From NCBI GenBank assembly GCA_950022295.1, contig OX465597.1:256185016-256249015 (forward strand): a stretch of DNA of 64,000 nucleotides, in the 5' to 3' direction. Numbering within the stretch: the first letter of the stretch is position 1; the number at the start of each line of letters is the position of its first letter. The DNA comes from Bromus sterilis (taxonomy: Eukaryota; Streptophyta; Magnoliopsida; Poales; Poaceae). The notes beneath the pieces are model-generated. The model searched no databases, was not told where the DNA came from, and worked only from the letters and a program-made list of their open reading frames with translations. Below, piece after piece: positions 54,345 to 64,000 of this stretch. Position numbers and translations under genes: made by a program.

Positions 54345-57300
54345 TATTGTGGGAAAGTCACGGCAGATGTCCGTAGAATAGGACTTATCACGGGACCTTT
54401 GATGCGAGGCGAATTGGAGGAGAGAGTCGACATAGGCAAAAGACTCGGCGAGCTACCCAGGTTCGGCCTCGACGGTGCGGTAAAGACCTACTCCTGCTTT
54501 TTGACTATAGGGGAATCGACTCTTCAATAGGAAGAGTCGATCGTATCAATTACTGTCGGGACCCGGAATATGCGTATGTAATTCCAGTCACAACTCAATC
54601 ATATGGAGAGCCGAGAGTCGTACCCATTTGTCTAAGCAGACAAGGCCAAGAACAGAACACTCTCGGAAATCATCGTATGTGAGGGGCATTCCATCCAGGG
54701 CGGATGATCAACTGAGATGGGTCCTCATCACCCGCTCACAAGTCTAAATGATTATGGGTGGTGAAATCCCATACTCATAGACAAGTCGCCTCAACCATAT
54801 TATCGATTGAATTATAACACTTACATAAACAGACTCCAGCTCGATCATACAACAAAGTGTGCCATGTGACAGAGTCACGAGAAATCGCATCGCGATGCCC
54901 CAAGCTGCGCACATCTAAGGGCCACTTGGTGTATAAAATACCGCCGGCAAGAATACAACTAAGCTATCGAACCCCACACTAAGACATGCACGTTATAACC
55001 ATACACACAGCATACATGTTTAGTGTAAACAGCAGGTACTCATTGCATGAACTCTACAAAGTATATCTTTATTGACTTACACATAGAGCATACAAAGATC
55101 ACATGTCTGTGATCAACATTACATCATACAACGGAAGCAAATTAGGTCTGAGTACAGACAAGTTTAACAAATGGCTTAGAGAAGCCTTGTTCAACATACA
55201 TGCCCTTCCACGAGGGACCAGACTGATGTCTGGAACTATACTAGCTTAGTCAACGTCGAGCTTCAGGAAGGTGACCCCATCGGGGGCTGCGTTCTCATCT
55301 AAAACATAGAATAAGCAAACGTGAGTACAAAGTCGTACTCAGCAAGACTTACATCAGAACTATACTACTCATTCTCAAGTTTCAAGGTAAAGTGAGGTGG
55401 GGTTTCAACATGCGGAAGTGCCAGCTTTGACTTGGCTATTCCTGTACTACGAGTACCAGACTTGAGGTAAGAAGCGTACACGAGTCCACTACCAAGTCTC
55501 CAACCAATACACCACTATGGTTACTTCCTCGACGTCCCCACGAGGAGCACACCATAGCACTCACGCTTATCTTGCGAGTTTTAGAAGTATCCATTCAAGT
55601 TGTCTAATAATCAAGCACAACTTTCCAAGTAGTCCCTTACCGCGGACGCGGCTATTCCAATAGTTTTGTTAACCCTGCAGGGGTGTACTGCTACACACAT
55701 GAAACCATCAGTTACCGCCGGGATATTGTCACCCTTCAAGCGGGTGTCGGCGAGGACAATTTCCACAACTTTTACCTCTCAGCCAATTCTAATCCGGGAA
55801 TCAACCATCTGAGTTGCTCACCGCTCAAGAGTCCTACCGGGTCAACGATGTAGTAGTACTCTTCGTCTTGGATCACCACACAAGAACTCGGGCTTAAGGC
55901 GGTGTTCAACGAGACAACCCACTGTGTACTCCTACACAGCCTCTCATCGTTCACCTTGTATTAGGGTGGATTCACCAACACAGTTTCAACCTCATCAACA
56001 CCATGTTCACTACCATCCTGACTCACAGATCAAAGTATCCTCATTGTAAACTCTAAGCATGCAATAAGCAGTAACAGTTGCAGGGGCCACATGATATCAA
56101 TCAACTCCTATGTCAGCTAGGATTGTGGTTTGCTTACTACTGTGACAAGATGATAGCTCATGCATCGGATATGGGTTCAACTATGCGTTAGAATCGATAA
56201 CAAGGTGATCTCCTAAACATGCATAAGCGAGACTGAGAGGGAAGGGGGATTTTATAGACATGGTCAATGGGTTTTTCTTGCCTTGCTGAAGATACACTGG
56301 TTTATCGAACTTCTTCTTCGGGGGTGACCTCCGTCTCAGAAACACTATTACCAAAGCAATCATCAACAAAGGGGGGCAACATAAAAATAAATTGCACAAG
56401 AACATGATATAGTTGTCCATGATGTGAATGCTACTGGTTTGTGGAAAATTCATCTTAATTGAAGTGTATTGCATTTGGAATGCAAATTCAAACTTCAATT
56501 TCAAATTCAAATTATGCCATATGCATGGTTGCTACTGTTCACCCATTTTAAAATGTTCAAACATAAAAACAAATTTCATATTCATAATAGTTGCATTTTT
56601 CTGACAATTTTTCATATATTATTTGTTTAATTTGGAGTTAGTATGTATTTTCTATGATTTTCCAAACTTTATATCTTTTTCTGGATTTTTCTGAATTCTT
56701 TTAATTGGATAAAAGGGTTATTGCGTCAGCATGAGGTCATGCTGACGTGGGGGGGGGCTCTGGCTAGTGAGCCATGGCTGTCAGCCTCAGGGGGTTAAAT
56801 CCCTGTTAGTTTAATTTAACAGGGGCTTAATTAGGAGCCTGGGCCCACATGTCAGTGGGGTTAGGGGTGGATTAGTGGGTGTTTAGGGTTAATTAACCCG
56901 GCGGCTTGTCGTCGGCGGCTCAGCCACGGCAGAGCAATGCCGGAGTTGCGATTTCGTGCATGGGGTGGCACGGAAATTGGACGGGGAGGTTCCCCGTGCT
57001 CTCCCGCATCTAGCCATGCCATCGGGGGGCCATGGCAAGGCTGGGGAGCACGTCGGCGTCGACGCGCGCGGCGGAGGAGCCACTAGCCACGGCGAGAATG
57101 GGCAACGGGCGACGGCGAGAAGCACGAGAGGGGGGAAAAGGAAGAGGGGCTCACCCCGGAGCTGCAGGAGGGGACAACGACGTCGTAGGGGTTGTTGTGG
57201 CAGAGGAATCGCTCGCCAACGAGCGACGGCCGGCAGGGATCGCGGTGAACATGGCGTCTACTACGGGGCGTTCCAGCCCGATTCCAGTTGCGAGTAGATG

Positions 57301-58451
57301 AAGCCGAAGACTCTGAGCACGATGGACAAGTCGAGGGGGATTGGGGTGGCTGCTGGCCGCGGCAGCACGCGGCGGCGCTCTCCGATGTGCTCGGGCCGTG
57401 ACGAAATCGGCGAGGGCGAGGGGGGAAAAGGTCCAGCAAGAGAGGGGAAAGGAGAGGGGGCTTCTGGAGTGCGTCGTGGCGCGAGGGGAGAGCCCGAGAG
57501 GGTCTAGGGGGGACGTGCCCGTCGCCGGCGTCGGCATGGTGGCCACCGAGCTGCTTGCCGACGCGCGGGGAGACGACAAGGGTGCTGGTGGGCCTGGGCC
57601 GTGGGGAAACTAGTTGGGCCCAAGGCCTGGTAGGTTGGGCCGGGATTCCTTTTTCCTTTTCTACACTATTTTTCTTTTCTGTTATTTGTTTTGCTATGCT
57701 AAAAAAATAGCTAGGAATTTTATTAAATGCTCCAAATTTTTATGTGGACTTGTAATGCATATAGCTAGCCACTTACAAAGTTTGGGCATTTTTAAAATTC
57801 AATTAATTTGAACTTTAATTCAATTAGGGGTTTAATTTAATTTCCAAGCACTTTTTGGAATTTTTGAGAAATCTTCGTGCATGTAGTGGGACCGACTTCA
57901 CTTAATATATGATCATGTATATTCATAAGACTTTTCAAAAATACCAGAGGAATTTTTGGAAGCAATTTTATGTCTGGCCAGTTGAATTAAAGTCAACTAG
58001 GGCTTTTATTTTCCCCAATTGGATTTCTTTTTGAAAATTTTGCATGATGCAAAGGGGCACTCAAACCCTAGCACTTACCCTAGCTGGGATCTGACAATTA
58101 CAGTGATGATATGTCGCAACCTTAGTCTCGTGGAGATCTAGGTTATGGCGCGAGTTGTCTAGTCCTGGCTTGAGGTAAGTCTTGGCTCTGGTTCCCGTGG
58201 ACTCCGGCTTATAAAGGCGTTGGGTCCCGGGATTCCTAGAATCCGACTCCTATACGTATACGATTTTGAGCTCTATTCTACTTTACAAGTTTTCTACGTG
58301 CTATACAAGGTAAGTCGAATTCCTTCTAGGTCTTCAATCTTCACGCTTGCCACGTCAGACTCCTGGTCGGGTCTTCTTTGTGGGCCTTCATATGTAAGTT
58401 TTCCCGGAGGTTCCTAATGTCGGGTCTATGGGCCTGATCCATTCCCCCACA
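54345..58451 (-). repeat. Tat 5' LTR, split by solo LTR S
   Basis: Segments 54345-54553 and 58102-58451 together give about 559 bases that match 29510-30062. The left edge reads tattgtgggaaag where the other LTR has tgtcgtgggaaag; the right edge is cccccaca. Confidence 0.9.
54554..58096 (-). mobile_element. Chromovirus-type solo LTR S
   Basis: 3543 bases, beginning tgtcgggacccgg and ending gggatctgaca, with attac duplicated on both sides (54549-54553, 58097-58101). No primer site or coding domain inside, so it is a solo LTR left by recombination between two LTRs. The sequence is of the same family as the H LTR and lies in the opposite orientation. Its GC-rich block (56880-57610) gives large unsupported frames. 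Confidence 0.9.
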
Positions 58452-58456
58452 GAACC

Positions 58457-61044
58457 TCCGTCGTGGATTTGGTCGCCGCCGGCGATGTGCCGACCTGGCA
58501 CGTCGTTAAGCTTCATTACCCCCCTAATGACCCCCCATAGAGAAAGACAACTGGGCCGAGAACCTTAAACTAATTCCAGTTTAAAAATAAACAGAGGGGT
58601 TAACCTCTGTGCCACTCACCAGTGGGTCCTAGTGGACAGAGCCCACTGACGTCACCCCTGCGTCAGCATGAAGCGGTAATTGGAATTATAATTAAAAGAA
58701 TTCAGAAAATGGCACAAAATGATTAAACTGTAGAAAATCATAGAAAATTCATACTAACTCCAAATTAAACATATAATATATGAAAAATTATCCGAAAAAT
58801 GCAATGATTAAGAATAAGCAAATTTTTTTTATGTTTGACCATTTTAAAATGGATGAAAAGAAGCAAATGTGTATATGGCTTAAGTTGAATTTGAATTTGA
58901 AGTTTGAATTTTCAATTCAATTGCAATACACTTCAATTAAGATGAATTTGCCACAAACCAGTACCATTTACATCATGGAAGAACTTATCATCTGCTTGTG
59001 CATTCTACTTCAATGTTGCCCTCCCTTTGTTGATGTTTGTTCCGGTAACAGTTTTTCCGCGACGGAGGTCACCCCTGAAGCAGAAGTCCGGTAAACCCGT
59101 GTATCGTCAGCAAGGCAAGCAAACCCCATTGATTATATCTATAAAAACCCATTTCCCTCTCAGTCTCGCTTATCCATGTTTAGGATATCCCCATGTTACG
59201 TTTTATCGCATAGTTGAACCCATTCCGATGCTTGACCTATCATTTTGTCACCGTATTAAGCAAACCATAATCTTAGCAGACTCAGGAGTTGTTTGTTGAG
59301 CATGTGGCCCCTGCAACTGTTACTGCTTATTGCTGCTGAGTGATACAATGAGGTTACTTTGATTGTGAGTCGGGATGGAATGTTCATAATGTTGTTGGTG
59401 TTAACGTGTTGGTGAATTTGACCTAAACAAAGGTGAAAGATGAGAGCCTGTGTAGGAGTACACAGTGGGTTGTTTCGTTGAACACTGCCCTAGGCCCCGA
59501 GTTCTTGTGTTGTGATCCAAGAAAAAGATTACTACCACATGTAGGGTTTATGGGACCCCGTTTGGCCTCTTTACTTACCGATCCAGTCCAAGAGTCACAA
59601 TAGATTCGGGCTTTCCATTTGGCATATGCATAGAAAAAGTATGAATGAAAGGTTGCATCATATAGATATGTGGGTGGACCTGTGAGGCAGTAAAACCATC
59701 TGTCAGAGGTGGCGTCTCGGTCGCCTGCATTATCTGAGTCCGTTTCGTTGAACCGACCGGACTCTTGAGCGGTGACAAACTCAGGTAGTTGACTCATGGA
59801 TTAGAGAAGGTGATGTGAGGGTAGTTCCTTGGTTTCATACACGTCCGACACCCGCTTGAAGGGTGACAAGAATGAGGCGATAAGTGATGACACGCGTGTG
59901 AAGATGTACACCCCTGCAGGGTAATGAACTATTCAAATAGCCGTGTCCGCGGTTATGGACTACTTGGAGACCTCTACTTGATTATTAGACAACTTGAATA
60001 GATACTCTAAAACTTGCCAACATAAGTGTGAGTGCTGTGGCGTGCTTTCTCGTGGGGAAGTCGAGAAAGTATCCATAGTGGTGTATTGGTTGGAGACTTG
60101 TTAGTGAACTCGTGTACGCTTCTTACCTCAAGTCTGGTAATTGTAGTACGGGACTAGCCAACTCAAAGCTGGCACTTCTGCATTGAAACCTCACCTCCCT
60201 TTACCTTGAAACTTGAGCAAGATTAGTATAGTTCTTATGTAAGTCTTGCTGAGTACGACTTTGTACTCATGTTTGCTTATTCTATGTTTCAGATGAGAAC
60301 CCAGACCCCGATGGTGACATCTTCCTGAAGGTCGACGTTGACTAAGCTAGTATAGTTCCAAACAACAGTCTGGTCCCTCGTGGAAGGGCCATGTATGTTG
60401 AACAAGGCTTCTCTAAGCCATTTGTTAATCTTGTCTGTACTCAGACCTAATTTTCTTCCGTTGTTTGATGTAATGATGGATCATAGTCATATGATCTTTG
60501 TGTACTCTATGTAAGTCAATAAAGATATACTTTGTAGAGTTCATGTTATGAGTACCTGCTGTTTACACTAGACATGTATGCTGCGTGTATGTCTTAGTGT
60601 GGAGTTCCGTGAGTTCTTGCCGGCGGTCTTTTATACACCAAGTGGCCCATAGATGTGCGCATCTTGGGGTATCATGATGCGATTGCTCGTGACTCTGTCA
60701 CGTGGAACACTTTGTTGTATGATTGAGCCCGCCCGAGACCCCGACTATGTGATTGGGATGGAGTCTGTTTATGTAAGTGTTATGATTCAATCGATAATAT
60801 GGTTGAGGAGAATTGTCTATGTGTATGGGATTTCACCACCCATAAACATTTAGACTTGTGAGCGGACGATGAGGACCCATCTCAGATGATCATCCGGGCC
60901 TGGATGGGATGCCCCTCACGTTCGATACTTTTTGAGAGTGTTCTGTGCTTGGCCTTGTCTGTTTAGACAAGTGGGTACGACTCTTGGCTCTCCATATGAT
61001 TGTGTTATAACAGGAATTACATACGCATATTCCGGGTCCCAACA
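58457..61044 (+). repeat. 5' LTR of H, second segment
   Basis: Continues the LTR after the Tat insertion. Pairs inverted with 54554-56900 of solo LTR S: for example acgcatattccgggtccc at the end and gaccccgatggtgaca near 60310. No gene; short frames such as 58780-59094 are chance. Ends cccaaca. Confidence 0.88.
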
Positions 61045-61048
61045 GACT

Positions 61049-61062
61049 TGGTATCAGAGCAG
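61049..61062 (+). other. Primer binding site of H
   Basis: tggtatcagagcag, four bases after the LTR end; initiator tRNA-Met type, as in N. Confidence 0.9.
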
Positions 61063-61517
61063 GACTGTCTGTAGGATTATCAAACCCTTGGTCGAAGTCA
61101 AGTCTAGCATTCTATAGTTATATAGTTACTTTGGGTATAAAGGGAACAACGTAAGGCTTCTTTTTCTCCTTACCCTCATCGATCTGACTTCTGAGTCACC
61201 CTCACCTTTTCTATGGGAAGATAGGACTAGGCTCTTCTATGTCTTACTAGAACATCTCATTGATTGCTTCTTTGTAGCCGTAGGATTGTTGTGGTCGCCA
61301 GAGTAATCCTGTTTTTGAGTTACTTGAGGAAGTTCTGTCCAATATCCTCAAGGTTGTTTCATTTTCCATCCCGGTGTAGCTGTTATGATGCCTGATTTAT
61401 CCCGTGTTTCTATGAATCATTGCCTTTGCATTATAGTCTTCTCCGCCTTAAATCATGTCCTCTTATCTTTGATTCCATCATACAACATGTTCTGATTGTT
61501 GATTTTTATCACACAGG

Positions 61518-62636
61518 ATGTCAGGTAGAACTCGTAGTGCTGTTCGTCGCAATCGAGACTGTGATTGGAATCGAAGTAATGATGAACCTCCACCACCGCC
61601 TTTTGCGGTGGAAATCATGATGGAAGCTGAGCAGAATCGACGTGATCAAACACGCCTTCTGGAGCTCATCGAGCAGAATACCGCTTGTCAGCGCAATGTG
61701 GTTGTCAGCATTCAGGACTTCATCCTCCTCAAACCACCGGTATTCCGATGTTCTTCTGAGCCCCTTGGAGCCGATGATTGGCTCTGTTCCATCGAGCGTA
61801 AGCTTGAGACGTCACATGTTACTCCCAATGATCGAGTTATATTCGCGGCATACTTTCTGGAAGATGCTGCTGCTGAATGGTGGGAGAACTATGTTGCAAT
61901 GCAGCCTGATGGTCACATAGTGACATGGCAGGAGTTCCGTGATGCCTTTCGAGGATACCACCTTCAAGATGAGTTAATGGAGCGCAAGAAGGAAGAGTTC
62001 TGCAATCTGACTCAAGGAGAGATGTCCATTCATGAGTATGTGACGGAGTTTAACCTTCTTGCTCGTTATGCCCAAGATGAGATCAGCACCCATGCCAGAA
62101 AGCAAGCAAGGTTCCGTAAGGGACTTAGCCCCATCCTTCGCCATGATCTCAACCTCCTTGAATTTGTCATCTTTGAGGATTTAGTTAATAGATCCTTCAG
62201 AGTTGAGCATGGCAATGAAGTGTTCGAAGAGTCTCGCAAGCATGCCCGTGAGCTTGCTCCTTCTTCAAGTTCAGCCCCTCAGAAACGCAGAGTATGGATT
62301 CCAACTAGTTCCATACACACAAACCTTCTTCAGAAGCCACCATCCAATATATGCCATCCACCTCAACACATTTTTCCACCCCGGAATAATGGTGTGCAAT
62401 GAAGTAACCTTGTTCTCAGCAATACAGACAGGGTGTTTTTCAAGTGTGGTCTGCCAGGACATTTCTTTCGTCAATGCCCTCAGGTGTTGATGACACCACG
62501 TCATTCACGACGTAAGCCTTCCAGGAAATCAACCTCCAAATCCTTGCAAGCAAAGCCTTCAGCCACTAGTAGTGGTTGGGTGAACCAAATCTCAGTTGAG
62601 AAAGCTATTGAAACTTCTGACATCATCCTTGGGACA
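61518..62636 (+). pseudogene. Gag of H and start of protease linker (truncated)
   Basis: ATG 61518 (MSGRTRSAVRRNRD) opens about 294 residues. The retrotransposon-gag fold is at residues ~75-200: FRCSSEPLGADDWLCSIERKLE, FAAYFLEDAAAEWWENYVAM, VTWQEFRDAFRGYHLQDELMERKKEEF, SIHEYVTEFNLLARYA and RFRKGLSPILRHDLN. This is the Tekay/Del chromovirus type. The zinc knuckle (62430-62480, FFKCGLPGHFFRQC) has lost its first Cys through an extra T in a T run, after a stop at 62400. The linker VEKAIETSDIILGT, just before the protease, is cut by the Athila3 LTR at 62637. Confidence 0.85.
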
Positions 62637-64000
62637 TGATACGTCCCAAACGTATCTATAATTTCTGCTTGCTCCATGAATGATTTGTGTGACTTTGCTA
62701 TGTTTTGCCTGAACTTTCATACACTTTTGATCATATTTGGACTAACCTATTAACTCAGTGCACCCAGTTGCCAGTTCCGATTTTCTGCAGTTTTTGTATT
62801 TCAGGTTTTCCGGCCATTAAAACTGCCAAATAAATCCCAGAAAAATTATATAAAAAATCAGCGACCCGGAAGCTTCCCGAAGAACCAAAGATCAAAGGTG
62901 TTGGACCCACAAGGGCCCCAGGAGGGCCCCTGGCGCGGCCACACCCTAGGGCGCTCCAGGAGGCCTCGTGGCTACCCTGTGGCCCCTCTCGGTGCCCCCT
63001 TTGGCCTATATTTAGCCCCCACGGAGGAAACCCCTAATATTGATTTTCCATTCCCGTTCTCCTCTCTATACAGTCGCCGCCTCCGTTTCATGATCGGGGA
63101 TATTAGGAGAAGCTGCTCCGGCACCCTGCCGGAAGGAGGAACCCCCTCCGGGAGACCATCCATCGCCATGGACGCCTCCCGGATCTCTTGTGAGTAGTTC
63201 TCCTTGTACCATGGGTCCATGACCAGTAGCTATGTGATGTTCTCCTCCCCTCTTTGTGCTTCCACTTTCGAGACCTCGTGAGCTGCCTCACATGATCGAG
63301 GCACCTTTGTAATTTTCTGTGTTGCTATGCTGAGTTTGCTGGGATCTGGTGGATTATGAGATTATGTTCAGATTCTGATGAGTAATATATTTGGTTCTAT
63401 TATATATTTTTGTTCTTTAGTTAATTCTTGCATGTCCTTCGTTGCTTTTTTTTATTTAGCCAAGTGATTTGTTGCAACTCCAAGAGGGAGCGTTATGCTT
63501 GATTGTGGGTTCAGCCCCTTGATGTCTAGCTTGAGTGACAGAAACATGAGACTAGGGGATGTGTTGTTGCCACCAGGGATAAAACAACGGTGCTTGTATT
63601 TGCGGGTGCAAGGATTGTTTACTTTCAACATAGTTCTTTTAATGCAGTTGTTTGTTGCTTTGAGTTTACACTTTGGATGGGATTCGAAACTTAATACTAG
63701 CGAGATGTTCTGGATAGATATCTCAAGGTGGATGATTCTTAGTAGATGCAGATGGATTTCGGTCTACTTACCTTGGCGTACTGCCCATTGCTTTTAAGCC
63801 TCTTCCTTTATTTTATAGCATAGTTATCATTGCGGTGCGTTTTTAATCATGTCAATTGCCCAGCTGTGATTTGTTTACCTCGCTAGAACTTTTATCGTCT
63901 TTTGGGAGAGAGACATCACTAGTGAACTTCATGGGACCCCGGTCCATATTTCCACCATTGTTTACACCTTCAATTTACTTTCAGTCTTACTTTCAATTGC
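62637..64000 (+). mobile_element. Athila-lineage LTR (Athila3), running off the window
   Basis: Begins TGATACGTCCCAAACG; ggaca (62632-62636) is the expected target duplication. Collinear with 47144-48510. TATA-like gcctatatttagccc at 63003, then a leader with ccctgccggaaggaggaacc. The sequence ends about 240 bases before the expected LTR end, so whether an internal region follows cannot be seen. Confidence 0.88.

Larger units (their letters stand above)
29510..58451 (-). mobile_element. Tat-lineage Ty3/gypsy retrotransposon with three internal insertions
   Basis: The LTRs (29510-30062 and 54345-58451, the latter split) share about 555 bases. gaacc is duplicated at both sides (29505-29509, 58452-58456). 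On the minus strand the order is 5' LTR, primer site, gag, protease, RT, RNase H, integrase, a repeat-rich 3' region, an antisense gene and the 3' LTR. Integrase after RNase H, the short LTR, the long 3' region and an extra antisense reading frame together fit the Tat lineage (relatives: Grande, RIRE2, Retand). Without insertions it is about 10 kb. All domains carry lesions. Confidence 0.92.
28368..62636 (+). mobile_element. Chromovirus-type Ty3/gypsy element H (5' LTR and gag), split by the Tat element
   Basis: The LTR starts TGTCACAACTC at 28368 and ends cgggtcccaaca at 61044. Without the 28,947-base Tat insertion it is about 3.73 kb, similar to the 3.54-kb solo LTR at 54554. It is followed by a tRNA-Met primer site and a gag of Tekay/Del type. 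Another insertion at 62637 hides pol and the 3' LTR. tggca (28363-28367) is the expected target duplication. Confidence 0.85.

Noticed and set aside
57083..57613. Overlapping GC-rich frames on both strands
   Set aside because: Located in the GC-rich block of solo LTR S; no domain, and frames overlap on both strands.

Overview
The window is repeat-only DNA from a large grass genome, most likely a Triticeae species (wheat, barley, rye or Aegilops). The evidence is the mix of element types: Athila-clade gypsy LTRs starting TGATACGTCC, En/Spm-type CACTA elements with CACTACTGG ends and CAGACGGCAAAG subterminal motifs, Tat- and chromovirus-type gypsy elements with LTRs over 3 kb, and a Stowaway MITE end. 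I see no host single-copy gene, no RNA gene I would defend and no bacterial-type feature. Element names are lineage-level calls from memory, because no database could be searched.

Layout. (1) 1-6580: a gag/protease-only Athila-type retrotransposon (Athila1). Its 5' LTR is cut by a chromovirus LTR whose last 355 bases open the window. (2) 6597-28367: the start of an LTR-like sequence (L2), split by a CACTA element (A, 6830-26958, TSD ctt). A second CACTA of the same family (B, 16286-26103, TSD tct) is inserted inside A in opposite orientation, making a roughly 19-kb imperfect palindrome. Each copy has a TNP2-type transposase gene and a second En/Spm-type gene, both pseudogenes. (3) 28368-62636: a chromovirus element (H) in + orientation whose 5' LTR is split by a 28.9-kb Tat-lineage gypsy element (29510-58451, minus strand, TSD gaacc). 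The Tat element itself carries a gag-only gypsy element N (32676-42041, TSD atatt), a composite insertion in its gag (47144 to about 53156) and a chromovirus solo LTR S (54554-58096, TSD attac). After the second half of its LTR (58457-61044), H continues with a tRNA-Met primer site and gag. (4) 62637-64000: another Athila-type LTR (Athila3) that interrupts H.

How the parts relate. Insertion order follows from the nesting: L2 before CACTA A before CACTA B; L2 before H before Tat before N, S and the Athila2 composite; H before Athila3. The Tat element was an autonomous class (gag, protease, RT, RNase H and integrase are all recognisable) but is now broken by stops, frameshifts and a mutated integrase residue. 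The CACTA pair, N and Athila1 look dependent on enzymes supplied in trans.

The most unusual item is a gene-like unit on the + strand (30492-31240), antisense to the Tat element, between its pol region and 3' LTR. It has a TATA box, an Arg-Gly-rich N-terminus, a plant B3 DNA-binding domain and an acidic tail, interrupted by one single-base frameshift.
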